Shown: positions 8,534-16,657 of the stretch, piece after piece
How positions within the stretch are numbered: position 1 is the stretch's first letter
Layout of the letters: each line of letters opens with the position of its first letter
NCBI RefSeq assembly: GCF_014925385.1
Contig: NZ_JACSDK010000009.1
Coordinates: 248,001-312,000 of the forward strand
Direction: 5' to 3'
DNA: 64,000 bases
Origin: Pelagibius marinus
GTDB taxonomy: Bacteria; Pseudomonadota; Alphaproteobacteria; Kiloniellales; Kiloniellaceae
Notes under the pieces: generated by a model
Seen by the model: only the letters and a program-made list of their open reading frames with translations
The model's database searches: none
Told to the model about the DNA's origin: nothing
Program-made: the position numbers and the translations under genes

Positions 8534-9090
8534 GCGTTTTCCTCTCCGGCACCTTCCTGGCGGCGGCGCAGCAGGTTCGCCGAGAGGCGGACCAGGTCGT
8601 CCGGTGAGAGGCGCCGGCGGGCCAGCGGCAGCACCACGGAGTTCTCCAGCGCCAGATGGCGGCGCTCGTTGCGGGCGAAATCGATCATCGCCTCGCGCAG
8701 TCCCGGCAGAGCCGAGGGCGGCTGCGCCGCGGCCAGCGCCTTCTCCAGGCCCTCGATCACAATGTCGGCCAGGTGGCGGTCGCCGGCATGCTCGGCGTTC
8801 AGCGCCGAGAGCACCCGCTCGATCTCGTCCTCCGGCGGGCAGCGCTCGCGCATCAGCGGGAAGAGGTCCTCCTCCTCGTCGCGCACATGCAGCACCGCAT
8901 CGTGGCGCAGGAAATCCAGGACCTCGGCCGTCAGCGCCCAGTCCAGGGTCTCGGCCAGCGCCATTTCCTCGATCAGGTTGCACAGCTTGCGCTGGCGAAA
9001 GTGCTCGGCAAAGAAGAAGTCGAGGGGGTCGCTGAGCAGTGCCGCCGATGCCGGCTCGATCTGCGGCGGAATTCTTAGCGCGGCACTCAT
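8530..9090 (-). CDS. Hemerythrin HHE-domain protein
   Basis: A 186-residue cytoplasmic protein with hemerythrin-like His/Glu motifs: FFAEHFRQRKLCNLIEE, RHDAVLHVRDEEEDLFP, AEHAGDRHLAD and RNERRHLALENSVVLP. These would bind a di-iron centre that senses or scavenges O2 or NO. The start ATG 9090 is chosen because translation upstream is not protein-like. It lies 31 bases after the PPIase and overlaps nnrS, both of which point to a protective role against NO formed during nitrate respiration. Confidence 0.87.
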   Translation of the reverse strand: MSAALRIPPQIEPASAALLSDPLDFFFAEHFRQRKLCNLIEEMALAETLDWALTAEVLDFLRHDAVLHVRDEEEDLFPLMRERCPPEDEIERVLSALNAEHAGDRHLADIVIEGLEKALAAAQPPSALPGLREAMIDFARNERRHLALENSVVLPLARRRLSPDDLVRLSANLLRRRQEGAGEENA

Positions 9091-9121
9091 TGCGGCCTCC
9101 CTTGCTTTCTTTTCTTGTGGA

Positions 9122-9916
9122 CTATTGGACCAGCGGGCTCTCCGCGGCGTCGAGCACGATGCCTTCGATCTGCGCCTGCCCGGCAAGGACCCGGATGTAC
9201 TGGGCGACGGCACGCCGCCAGGACGTCTCCTGCAACTGATCGGCAATGGTTTCCGCCACCGCCTCGAAAGGCAGCTCCCGGCCTTCGATGCGGCGGTCGA
9301 GGCGCAGGACGTGCACGCCGTAGCGCGATTGCACCGGCACCGGGCAGAGCTGTCCTTCTTCCAGGTTCTCCAGGAAGGTCTCGAATTCCGGCACCGTCTC
9401 GCCGCGCGCCACCTGGCCCAAACGTCCCTCGTTCTGCGCCGAAGTGCAGGCGGAGAACTCGGCAGCCAGCTTGGCGAAGCGCTGGGGCTTCTCCTGCAGA
9501 GCGGCGATCAGACGCTCGGCCTCGGCCACCGCCTTGGCATAGGCCGCCGCCTCCTCCGGCGCGGCGGAGAGCAGGATGTGCGCCGCCTCGAAGAGATCCG
9601 GACTGCGAAAGCGCGCCCGGTTGTTGTCGAAATAGCGCCGGCAGGTTTCCGGGTCCGCTTCCGGGATCGTCACCTCGGCCGCGAGGAGGCAGCGGATCAG
9701 CGCGTCCTCTTCGGCCTCTCGCCGTCCCTGGCCGTCGCTCTGCGGTTCGGCCTCGATGCCCCGGCGGCGCGCTTCCTGCAGCAGCAGTTCGCGGATCGCC
9801 AGCGCCGTGGCGGCGGCGGTCAGCGCCTCCTCCGGCGTGTCGGCGGGGTGGTGCTGGGCCTCGGCCAGCACCGCCGCCGGTTCGATGGTCGTCTCGTTGA
9901 TACGGATCTCCTGCAT
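9122..9916 (-). CDS. Parvulin-type peptidyl-prolyl isomerase of the nar operon
   Basis: A 264-residue protein with an N-terminal helical region and a C-terminal rotamase domain (about residues 105-215): AAHILLSA, FAKLAAEFSACTSAQNEGRLG and SRYGVHVLRLDRR. No signal peptide is visible, so it should act in the cytoplasm, where NarGH matures. Parvulin genes directly after narI are known in many nar operons and may assist assembly. It starts four bases after narI ends. NifM is a related protein, but there are no nif genes here. Confidence 0.85.
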   Translation of the reverse strand: MQEIRINETTIEPAAVLAEAQHHPADTPEEALTAAATALAIRELLLQEARRRGIEAEPQSDGQGRREAEEDALIRCLLAAEVTIPEADPETCRRYFDNNRARFRSPDLFEAAHILLSAAPEEAAAYAKAVAEAERLIAALQEKPQRFAKLAAEFSACTSAQNEGRLGQVARGETVPEFETFLENLEEGQLCPVPVQSRYGVHVLRLDRRIEGRELPFEAVAETIADQLQETSWRRAVAQYIRVLAGQAQIEGIVLDAAESPLVQ

Positions 9917-9920
9917 CGCC

Positions 9921-10619
9921 CTACTCCGCGGCTGCCCGCTTGGAGCGCACGATCTGATAGCCCGGGCGCCAGAAGTAGCGCAGCGGCACGCTCAGCATGT
10001 GCACCAGGCGCGTGAAGGGGAAGACCAGGAAGATGGTCAGGCCCAGGAAGAGGTGCGCCTTGAAGATCGGATGCGCCCCGGCGATGTAGCTCGACGCGGC
10101 GAAGTCGAAGGTGAAGATTCCCTGCGCCCAGGACATGAAGGTGACCATCTCGTTGCCGTCCAGGTGCCCCAGCGACAGCGGGATGGTCGCCAGACCCAGG
10201 GCGAGTTGCAGCCACAGCAGCACGATGATGGCGTTGTCGCCGAAGCTGGAGGTAGCGCGGATGCGCGGGTCGAAGAGGCGCCGGTGCGCCAGCATGGTGG
10301 CGCCGATGATCGCGAAGCCGCCGGCCACGCCGCCGACCACGATGGCCATGATCTGCTTGAAGCCGTGGCTGATGCCCACCAGGTCGAACAGCTGGATCGG
10401 CGTCAGCAGGCCGACCAGATGGCCGAAGAAAACGATGAGCACGCCGACGTGGAAGAGCACCGAGCCCATGACGAGCTGGCGCCGGCGCAGCAGCTGGCTC
10501 GACCCCGAGCGCCAGGTGTAGGGCTCGCGGTCGTAGCGGATGATCGAGCCCAGCGCCAGCACGGCCAGCGCGATGTAGGGGTAGATTCCGAAGATCAGCG
10601 TGTTGAGGAAGGAAGCCAT
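9921..10619 (-). CDS. narI: Respiratory nitrate reductase gamma subunit (cytochrome b)
   Basis: Membrane diheme cytochrome b of NarGHI, 232 aa, with five hydrophobic segments. It takes electrons from quinol and passes them to NarH. The likely heme-ligand histidines are in FHVGVLIVFFGHLVG and in KAHLFLGLTIFLVFPFTRLVHM. Typical N-terminal family stretches are FGIYPYIALAVLALGSIIRY and RREPYTWRSGSSQLL-like sequence. The length is normal. It lies 12 bases after narJ. Confidence 0.96.
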   Translation of the reverse strand: MASFLNTLIFGIYPYIALAVLALGSIIRYDREPYTWRSGSSQLLRRRQLVMGSVLFHVGVLIVFFGHLVGLLTPIQLFDLVGISHGFKQIMAIVVGGVAGGFAIIGATMLAHRRLFDPRIRATSSFGDNAIIVLLWLQLALGLATIPLSLGHLDGNEMVTFMSWAQGIFTFDFAASSYIAGAHPIFKAHLFLGLTIFLVFPFTRLVHMLSVPLRYFWRPGYQIVRSKRAAAE

Positions 10620-10631
10620 GACGCGTGCTCC

Positions 10632-11348
10632 TCACAAAGGCTTGGTATCGGCGGGACGATCCATCCGCGCCAGTGTGTCGCGCACCGCCGGGCAGCCGCC
10701 GCCCGGCGAAACGCCGCCGGCGCCCGGGGCCCCGGGGCCAAAGGTGACCGGCTGGTCCTCCCAGGCGCGGTCGAGAGCCTCCAGGTCCTCGGGGTCGTCG
10801 TCCGGCGCGGCGAGCAGTTCATCCAGCACCGCCTGCGACGGCTTTCCCCGGGAGATGCCCTCCAGCGCGAGCAGCACCCAGGCGTAGTCGCTCTTGCGCT
10901 TGCGCAGACGCTCGGCCAAGGCGGCGACGACATCGAGCGGCTGCTCCAGCAGTTCCAGCGCCTCCGGCAGCGGCCGGGTGGCGAGGAATTCCAGAAACAG
11001 AGGCAGGAAGTCCGGCAGTTCCCTGGCACTCAGCACCAGACCGTGGCGCTCGTAGTGTTCGGCCAGGTCGACCATGGCTTGGCCGCGGTCGCGGCTCTCC
11101 CCGTGGATGTGCTCGAAGAGGTGCAGCGACAGCGAACGCGAGCGGTCAAACAGCAGGACGTAGCGTTCCTGCAGGTCGTAGAGATCCCCCTCGGCGATCT
11201 CGTCCAGCAGGCGGGTCAGCCCTTCCAGGCAGTTGGCCGGGACCAGCTTCTCGCTGGCGAGGATCTGTTTCATCTCGCCGGCCGCTTCCTGCAACTCCGC
11301 CTCGGGATAGGTCAGCAGCAGGGAAAGCACCTTGAAAGTCTTGGCCAT
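10632..11348 (-). CDS. narJ: Nitrate reductase molybdenum cofactor assembly chaperone
   Basis: A 238-residue NarJ/TorD-type chaperone that keeps NarGH in an insertion-competent state and is not part of the final enzyme. Recognisable parts are KVLSLLLTYPEAELQ at the N-terminus and DRSRSLSLHLFEHIHGESRDRGQAM-type sequence in the middle (HLFEHIHGESRDRGQAM), the NarJ hallmark. Its ATG overlaps the narH stop by one base, indicating tight coupling. Confidence 0.94.
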   Translation of the reverse strand: MAKTFKVLSLLLTYPEAELQEAAGEMKQILASEKLVPANCLEGLTRLLDEIAEGDLYDLQERYVLLFDRSRSLSLHLFEHIHGESRDRGQAMVDLAEHYERHGLVLSARELPDFLPLFLEFLATRPLPEALELLEQPLDVVAALAERLRKRKSDYAWVLLALEGISRGKPSQAVLDELLAAPDDDPEDLEALDRAWEDQPVTFGPGAPGAGGVSPGGGCPAVRDTLARMDRPADTKPL

Positions 11349-12874
11349 CAGAACACCTCCGTCGGGGTTTGCACCTTCTTCTTGCGCGGGCCGCCGAAGA
11401 GGTTGGTTTCACTGGCCCCGCCCGAGCAGCCGTTGCCGAAGCTGAAGCCGCAGGAGCCGCGCAGGTCGTAGGCGTCCTCACCCAGCTCGCGGTGGGAGGT
11501 CGGGATGACGAAGCGATCCTCGTAGTTGGCGATGGCCATGACGTGGTACATCTCCTCGATGCGCTCCACGCTGAGGCCCACCCGCTCGGCCAGCGAGGCG
11601 TCGATGACGCCGTCGACGGTCTTGGAGCGCATGTAGGCGCGCATGCCCAGCATACGCTGCAGGGCTTCGGCCACCGGCGCCTCGTTGCCGCCGGTCAGCA
11701 GGTTGGCCAGATAGCGCAGGGGGATGCGCAGCGCCGAGACGTCCGGCAGGCCGTCGTCCCAGGCGATCTTGCCGGCCTCCGCCGCCGACTGGATCGGCGA
11801 GAGCGGCGGCACATACCAGACCATTGGCAGGGTGCGGTACTCCGGGTGCAGCGGGAAGGCGACCTTCCAGTCCATCGCCATCTTCCACACCGGCGACTTG
11901 CGCGCCGACTCCAACCAGGCCTCCGGCACGCCGTCGGCGCGGGCCTGCTCGATCACCTTGGGATCGTTGGGGTCGAGGAAGATGTCGAGCTGCGCCTGGT
12001 AGAGGTCGCCCTCGTCCTGGGTCGCCGCGGCCTCGCCGATGCGGTCGGCATCGTAGAGCAGGACGCCCAGATAGCGGATACGCCCGACGCAGGTCTCCGA
12101 GCAGACCGTCGGCTGCCCCGCCTCGATGCGCGGATAGCAGAAGATGCACTTCTCCGACTTGCCCGTCGACCAGTTGTAGTAGATCTTCTTGTAGGGACAG
12201 CCGGAGACGCACATGCGCCAGCCGCGGCACTTCTCCTGGTCGATCAGGACGATGCCGTCCTCCTCGCGCTTGTAGATTGCGCCGGAAGGACAGGCCGCGA
12301 CGCAGGCAGGATTGAGGCAGTGCTCGCAGAGGCGCGGCAGGTACATCATGAAGGTGTTCTCGAAGACGCCGTAGATCTCCTTCTCGACGCCCTCGAAGTT
12401 CACGTCCTTGGAGCGCTTCTCGAACTCGCCGCCCAGGATCTCCTCCCAGTTCGGACCCCATTCGATCTTCTCCATGCGCTCGCCGCTGATCAGCGAGCGC
12501 GGCCTGGCCGTCGGCGAGGCCTCCAATTCCGGCGCCTTCTGCAGGTGCTCGTAGTCGAAGGTGAAAGGCTCGTAGTAGTCGTCGATCTCCGGCAGGTCGG
12601 GGTTGGCGAAGATCTTCGCCAGCACCCGCCACTTGGGGCCCATCTTGGGCCGCAGGCGGCCGTTGCCGGTACGCTCCCAGCCGCCGTTCCAACGCTTCTG
12701 GTTCTCCCACTCCTTGGGATAGCCGATCCCGGGCTTGGTCTCGACGTTGTTGAACCAGGCGTATTCCATGCCTTCACGGTTGGTCCAAACGTTCTTGCAG
12801 GTGACCGAGCAGGTGTGGCACCCGATGCACTTGTCGAGGTTCAGCACCATGCCGATTTGTGCGCGGATTTTCAT
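11348..12874 (-). CDS. narH: Respiratory nitrate reductase beta subunit (Fe-S)
   Basis: A 508-residue iron-sulfur subunit that relays electrons from NarI heme to NarG. Four cysteine groups are present: CIGCHTCSVTC near the N-terminus, then CEHCLNPACVAACPSGA, CRGWRMCVSGCPY and CIFCYP/CSETCVG. The Trp inside CRGWRMC replaces a cysteine and marks the [3Fe-4S] site typical of NarH. The length matches the family. The start ATG 12874 overlaps the narG stop by four bases. Confidence 0.97.
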   Translation of the reverse strand: MKIRAQIGMVLNLDKCIGCHTCSVTCKNVWTNREGMEYAWFNNVETKPGIGYPKEWENQKRWNGGWERTGNGRLRPKMGPKWRVLAKIFANPDLPEIDDYYEPFTFDYEHLQKAPELEASPTARPRSLISGERMEKIEWGPNWEEILGGEFEKRSKDVNFEGVEKEIYGVFENTFMMYLPRLCEHCLNPACVAACPSGAIYKREEDGIVLIDQEKCRGWRMCVSGCPYKKIYYNWSTGKSEKCIFCYPRIEAGQPTVCSETCVGRIRYLGVLLYDADRIGEAAATQDEGDLYQAQLDIFLDPNDPKVIEQARADGVPEAWLESARKSPVWKMAMDWKVAFPLHPEYRTLPMVWYVPPLSPIQSAAEAGKIAWDDGLPDVSALRIPLRYLANLLTGGNEAPVAEALQRMLGMRAYMRSKTVDGVIDASLAERVGLSVERIEEMYHVMAIANYEDRFVIPTSHRELGEDAYDLRGSCGFSFGNGCSGGASETNLFGGPRKKKVQTPTEVF

Positions 12875-15800
12875 TCTGCTGCCTCCCCACTGAAGGAATC
12901 CTGGCCGTCTTGGGCGGGCCGTTCGAGCCAGTCGACCTTGTCCATCTTGCGGACGATGACGAACTCGTCGCGGTTGGAGCCCACCGTGCCGTAGTAGTTG
13001 AAGCCGTAGGACTGCTGGGCATAACCGCCGATCATGTGAGTCGGCTTCAACACCGCGCGGGTCACCGAATTGTGGATGCCGCCGCGCTGGCCCGTCATCT
13101 CCGAGCCCGGCGTGTTCACGATCTTCTCCTGCGCGTGGTACATGAAGATCGTGCCCTCGTGCATGCGCTGGGAAACCACGGCTCGGGCGGTCAGGGCCCC
13201 GTTGGTGTTGTAGGCCTCGACCCAGTCGTTGTCCTTGATGCCCGCCTTCCTGGCGTCCGTCTCGCTGATCCACACCACGGGACCGCCGCGGTTGAGGGTC
13301 AGCATCAGCAGGTTGTCGGTATAGGTGGAGTGGATGCCCCACTTCTGGTGCGGCGTGATGAAGTTCAGCACCACCTGCGGATTGCCGTTGTCCTTCGACT
13401 TGATGACAGGGTTCACGGTCTTGGTGTCGATCGGCGGACGGTAGACACAGAAGCCCTCGCCGAAGGCCCGCATCCAGAGGTGATCCTGGTAGAGCTGCTG
13501 GCGGCCGGTCAGCGTGCGCCAGGGGATCAGCTCGTGGACGTTGGTGTAGCCGGCGTTATAGCAAACCTTCTCCGACTCGATGCCCGACCAGGTCGGCGAG
13601 GAGATGATCTTGCGCGGCTGGGCGACCACGTCGCGGAAGCGGATCTTCTCGTCCTCCTTGGGCACCGCCAGGTGCGTGTGGTCACGCCCCGTGGCCTTGC
13701 CGAGCGCCTCCCAGGCCTTGACCGCGACTTCGCCGTTGGTCTCCGGCGCCAGCATGAGGATGACCTCGGTGGCGTCGATATCGGTTTCGATGCGCGGCAT
13801 GCCCTTGGTGGGGCCTTCCTCGACCACCACGCCGTTCAGCTTGGCGAGGCCATCGACCTCGTGCTCGGTGTTCCAGGAGATGCCCTTGCCGCCGTTGCCC
13901 AGCTTGTTCATCAGCGGGCCCAGCGCGGTGAAGCGCTTGTAGAGGTTCGGGTAGTCGCGCTCGACCACGGCGATCTGCGGCATGGTCCTGCCGGGGATCG
14001 GGTCGATCTCGCCCTTCTTCCAGTCCTTCACGTCCATCGCCTGAGCGATCTCCGCCGGCGTGTCGTGCAGGATCGGCACCGTGACCACGTCCTTCTCCAC
14101 GCCCAGCACCTCGGGCGCCACCTCGGAGAATTTCTTGGCGATGCCCTTGTAGATGTCCCAGTCGCTGCGGCACTCCCAGGCCGGGTCGGCCGCGGAAGTC
14201 AGCGGATGGATGAAGGGATGCATGTCGGAGGTGTTGAGGTCGTTCTTCTCATACCAGGTCGCCGTCGGCAGCACGATGTCCGAGTAGACGCAGGTGGTCG
14301 ACATGCGGAAGTCCAGGGTAACCAGCAGGTCGAGCTTGCCTTGCGGCGCCTCGTCGTGCCACACGGCCTCCTGCGGCTTCTGAGCCCCGTTCTCACTGGC
14401 ATCCTCGCCCAGGTCCTTGCCGAGGACGCCGTGCGAAGTGCCGAGCAGGTGTTTCAGGAAGTACTCGTGGCCCTTGCCCGAAGAACCCAGCAGGTTGGAG
14501 CGCCAGACGAACATGTTGCGCGGCCAGTTGGCCGGATTGTCCGGATCCTCGCAGGACATCTTGAGCTCGCCGGACTTCAGCTGCTCGACCACGTAGTCCT
14601 TAGGGTCCTTGCCGGCCGCCGCGGCCGCCTTGGCGACCTCCAGCGGGTTGGTCTGGAGCTGCGGTGCCGAGGGCAGCCAGCCCATGCGCTCGGCGCGGAT
14701 GTTGTAGTCGATCAGCGCGCCGTCCCAGGGGCCTTCCGGCGCCGTCGGCGAGAGGATCTCCTCCACGCCCAGGCTCTCGTAGCGCCATTGGTCGGTGTGG
14801 GCGTAGAAGAAGGAGGTGGAGTTCATGTGCCGCGGCGGGCGGGCCCAGTCGAGGCCGAAGGCCAGCGGCAGCCAGCCGGTCTGCGGACGCAGCTTCTCCT
14901 GGCCGACGTAGTGTGACCAGCCGCCGCCCGACTGTCCGACGCAGCCGCACATGACCAGGAGATTGATGATCCCCCGGTAGTTCATGTCCATGTGGTACCA
15001 GTGGTTCAGGCCGGCGCCGAGGATGACCATGGAACGGCCGTTGGTCTTCTCGGCGTTGCCGGCGAACTCCCGCGCCACGGTGACGATGTGGTCGGCCGGC
15101 ACGCCGGTGATCGCCTCCGCCCAGGCCGGCGTGTAAGGCACGTTCTCGTCGAAGCTCTTGGCCACGTGCTGGCCGCCGAGCCCGCGGTCGAGGCCGTAGT
15201 TGGCGACGAAGAGGTCGAAGACGGTGGCGACCAGCGCCTCGCCCTCGGTGGTCTTCAACGCCTTCACCGGCACCCGGCGCAGCAGCACGTCGGGATGGTC
15301 GGTGCCCTTGAAGTGGTCGTGCTCGCGGTTGCCGAAGTAGGGGAAGCCGACATCGACCACGTCGTCGTGGTCCTTGTCCAGGATCTGGCTGAGCCGCAGC
15401 TTCACGTCGCGCCCCTCGGCGTCCTTCTCCTCCAGGTTCCACTTGCCCTGCTCGCCCCAGCGGAAGCCGACGGAGCCCTGCGGCGCGACGATGCCGTCAC
15501 TCGTCTCATCGATGGCCAGGGTCTTCCAGTCTGGATTGTTCTCCTGGCCCAGCTTGCCGTCCAGGTCGGAGGCGCGCAGCAGGCGCTCCGGCACGTAGTG
15601 GCCGTCCTTCTTGGTGAGGCGGACCAGCATCGGCATGTCGGTATAGCGCCGGGCGTAGACTTCGAAGTAGTCGGCCTGGCGGTCCAGGTGGAACTCGCGC
15701 AGGATGACGTGGCCCATGGCCATGGCCAGCGCCGCGTCGGTGCCCTGCTTGGGGTGCAGCCAGAGATCGGCGAACTTGGAGGCTTCGGAGTAGTCCGGGC

Positions 15801-16644
15801 TGACCACCACAGACTTGGTGCCCTTGTAGCGCACCTCGGTATAGAAGTGGGCGTCCGGCGTGCGGGTCTGCGGCACGTTGGAGCCCCAGATCATCAGGAA
15901 GCCGGCGTTGTACCAGTCGGCACTCTCCGGCACGTCGGTCTGCTCGCCCCAGGTCTGCGGCGAGGCCGGCGGCAGGTCGCAGTACCAGTCGTAGAACGAC
16001 ATGCAGACGCCGCCCAAGAGGGAGAGGTAGCGCGAACCCGCGGCGTAGGAGACCATGGACATGGCCGGGATCGGCGAAAAGCCGATGACCCGGTCGGGTC
16101 CGTAGGTCTTCGCCGTGTAGGCATTGGCCGCGGCGATGATCTCGTTGACCTCCTCCCACTTGGCGCGCACGAAACCGCCGAGGCCGCGCTTCTTCGTATA
16201 GGCCGCGCGCTTCTTCGGATCCTCGACGATGGAGGCCCAGGCGGCCACCGGCGTACGAACCGCCCGCGCCTCGCGCCACAGCTTCAGCAGGCGCCCGCGC
16301 ACCAGGGGGTACTTCACCCGATTGCCGGAGTAGAGATACCAGCTGTAGCTGGCCCCGCGGCTGCAGCCGCGCGGCTCGTGATTCGGCAGGTCGGGCCGCG
16401 TGCGCGGGTAGTCCGTCTGCTGGGTCTCCCAGGTGACGATGCCACCCTTCACGTAGATCTTCCACGAGCAGGAGCCGGTGCAGTTGGCCCCGTGGGTGGA
16501 GCGCACGATCTTGTCGTGCTGCCAGCGCTTGCGGTAGCTCTCCTCCCAGCTGCGGTCCTCGCCGGTGGTCACGCCGTGACCGTCGGCGAACTCGCCTTGC
16601 GACTTCGAGGAAAAGAAGTTCAGGCGGTCGAGCAGTTGGCTCAT
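12871..16644 (-). CDS. narG: Respiratory nitrate reductase alpha subunit (Mo-bis-MGD)
   Basis: The catalytic subunit of cytoplasm-facing membrane nitrate reductase, 1257 aa, of normal length. His51, Cys55 and Cys59 in THGANCTGSC with Cys94 in RGCSRG form the FS0 cluster site; an Asp of YDWYCDLPP (about 223) is the probable Mo ligand. The N-terminus MSQLLDRLNFF is the vestigial twin-arginine-like start of NarG, not a working Tat signal. ATG 16644 has a GGAGGA ribosome site. It lies 13 bases after narK and reduces nitrate to nitrite with quinol electrons through NarHI. Confidence 0.98.
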   Translation of the reverse strand: MSQLLDRLNFFSSKSQGEFADGHGVTTGEDRSWEESYRKRWQHDKIVRSTHGANCTGSCSWKIYVKGGIVTWETQQTDYPRTRPDLPNHEPRGCSRGASYSWYLYSGNRVKYPLVRGRLLKLWREARAVRTPVAAWASIVEDPKKRAAYTKKRGLGGFVRAKWEEVNEIIAAANAYTAKTYGPDRVIGFSPIPAMSMVSYAAGSRYLSLLGGVCMSFYDWYCDLPPASPQTWGEQTDVPESADWYNAGFLMIWGSNVPQTRTPDAHFYTEVRYKGTKSVVVSPDYSEASKFADLWLHPKQGTDAALAMAMGHVILREFHLDRQADYFEVYARRYTDMPMLVRLTKKDGHYVPERLLRASDLDGKLGQENNPDWKTLAIDETSDGIVAPQGSVGFRWGEQGKWNLEEKDAEGRDVKLRLSQILDKDHDDVVDVGFPYFGNREHDHFKGTDHPDVLLRRVPVKALKTTEGEALVATVFDLFVANYGLDRGLGGQHVAKSFDENVPYTPAWAEAITGVPADHIVTVAREFAGNAEKTNGRSMVILGAGLNHWYHMDMNYRGIINLLVMCGCVGQSGGGWSHYVGQEKLRPQTGWLPLAFGLDWARPPRHMNSTSFFYAHTDQWRYESLGVEEILSPTAPEGPWDGALIDYNIRAERMGWLPSAPQLQTNPLEVAKAAAAAGKDPKDYVVEQLKSGELKMSCEDPDNPANWPRNMFVWRSNLLGSSGKGHEYFLKHLLGTSHGVLGKDLGEDASENGAQKPQEAVWHDEAPQGKLDLLVTLDFRMSTTCVYSDIVLPTATWYEKNDLNTSDMHPFIHPLTSAADPAWECRSDWDIYKGIAKKFSEVAPEVLGVEKDVVTVPILHDTPAEIAQAMDVKDWKKGEIDPIPGRTMPQIAVVERDYPNLYKRFTALGPLMNKLGNGGKGISWNTEHEVDGLAKLNGVVVEEGPTKGMPRIETDIDATEVILMLAPETNGEVAVKAWEALGKATGRDHTHLAVPKEDEKIRFRDVVAQPRKIISSPTWSGIESEKVCYNAGYTNVHELIPWRTLTGRQQLYQDHLWMRAFGEGFCVYRPPIDTKTVNPVIKSKDNGNPQVVLNFITPHQKWGIHSTYTDNLLMLTLNRGGPVVWISETDARKAGIKDNDWVEAYNTNGALTARAVVSQRMHEGTIFMYHAQEKIVNTPGSEMTGQRGGIHNSVTRAVLKPTHMIGGYAQQSYGFNYYGTVGSNRDEFVIVRKMDKVDWLERPAQDGQDSFSGEAAE

Positions 16645-16657
16645 CGTATTCCTCCGG

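Noticed and set aside
9122-9916. NifM-type nitrogenase accessory protein
   Set aside because: The rotamase domain is shared, but the gene is locked into the nar operon and no nif gene is in the window.
12871-16644. Working Tat signal on NarG
   Set aside because: MSQLLDRLNFF is the vestigial N-terminus of cytoplasmic NarG; the twin Arg and hydrophobic core are absent.
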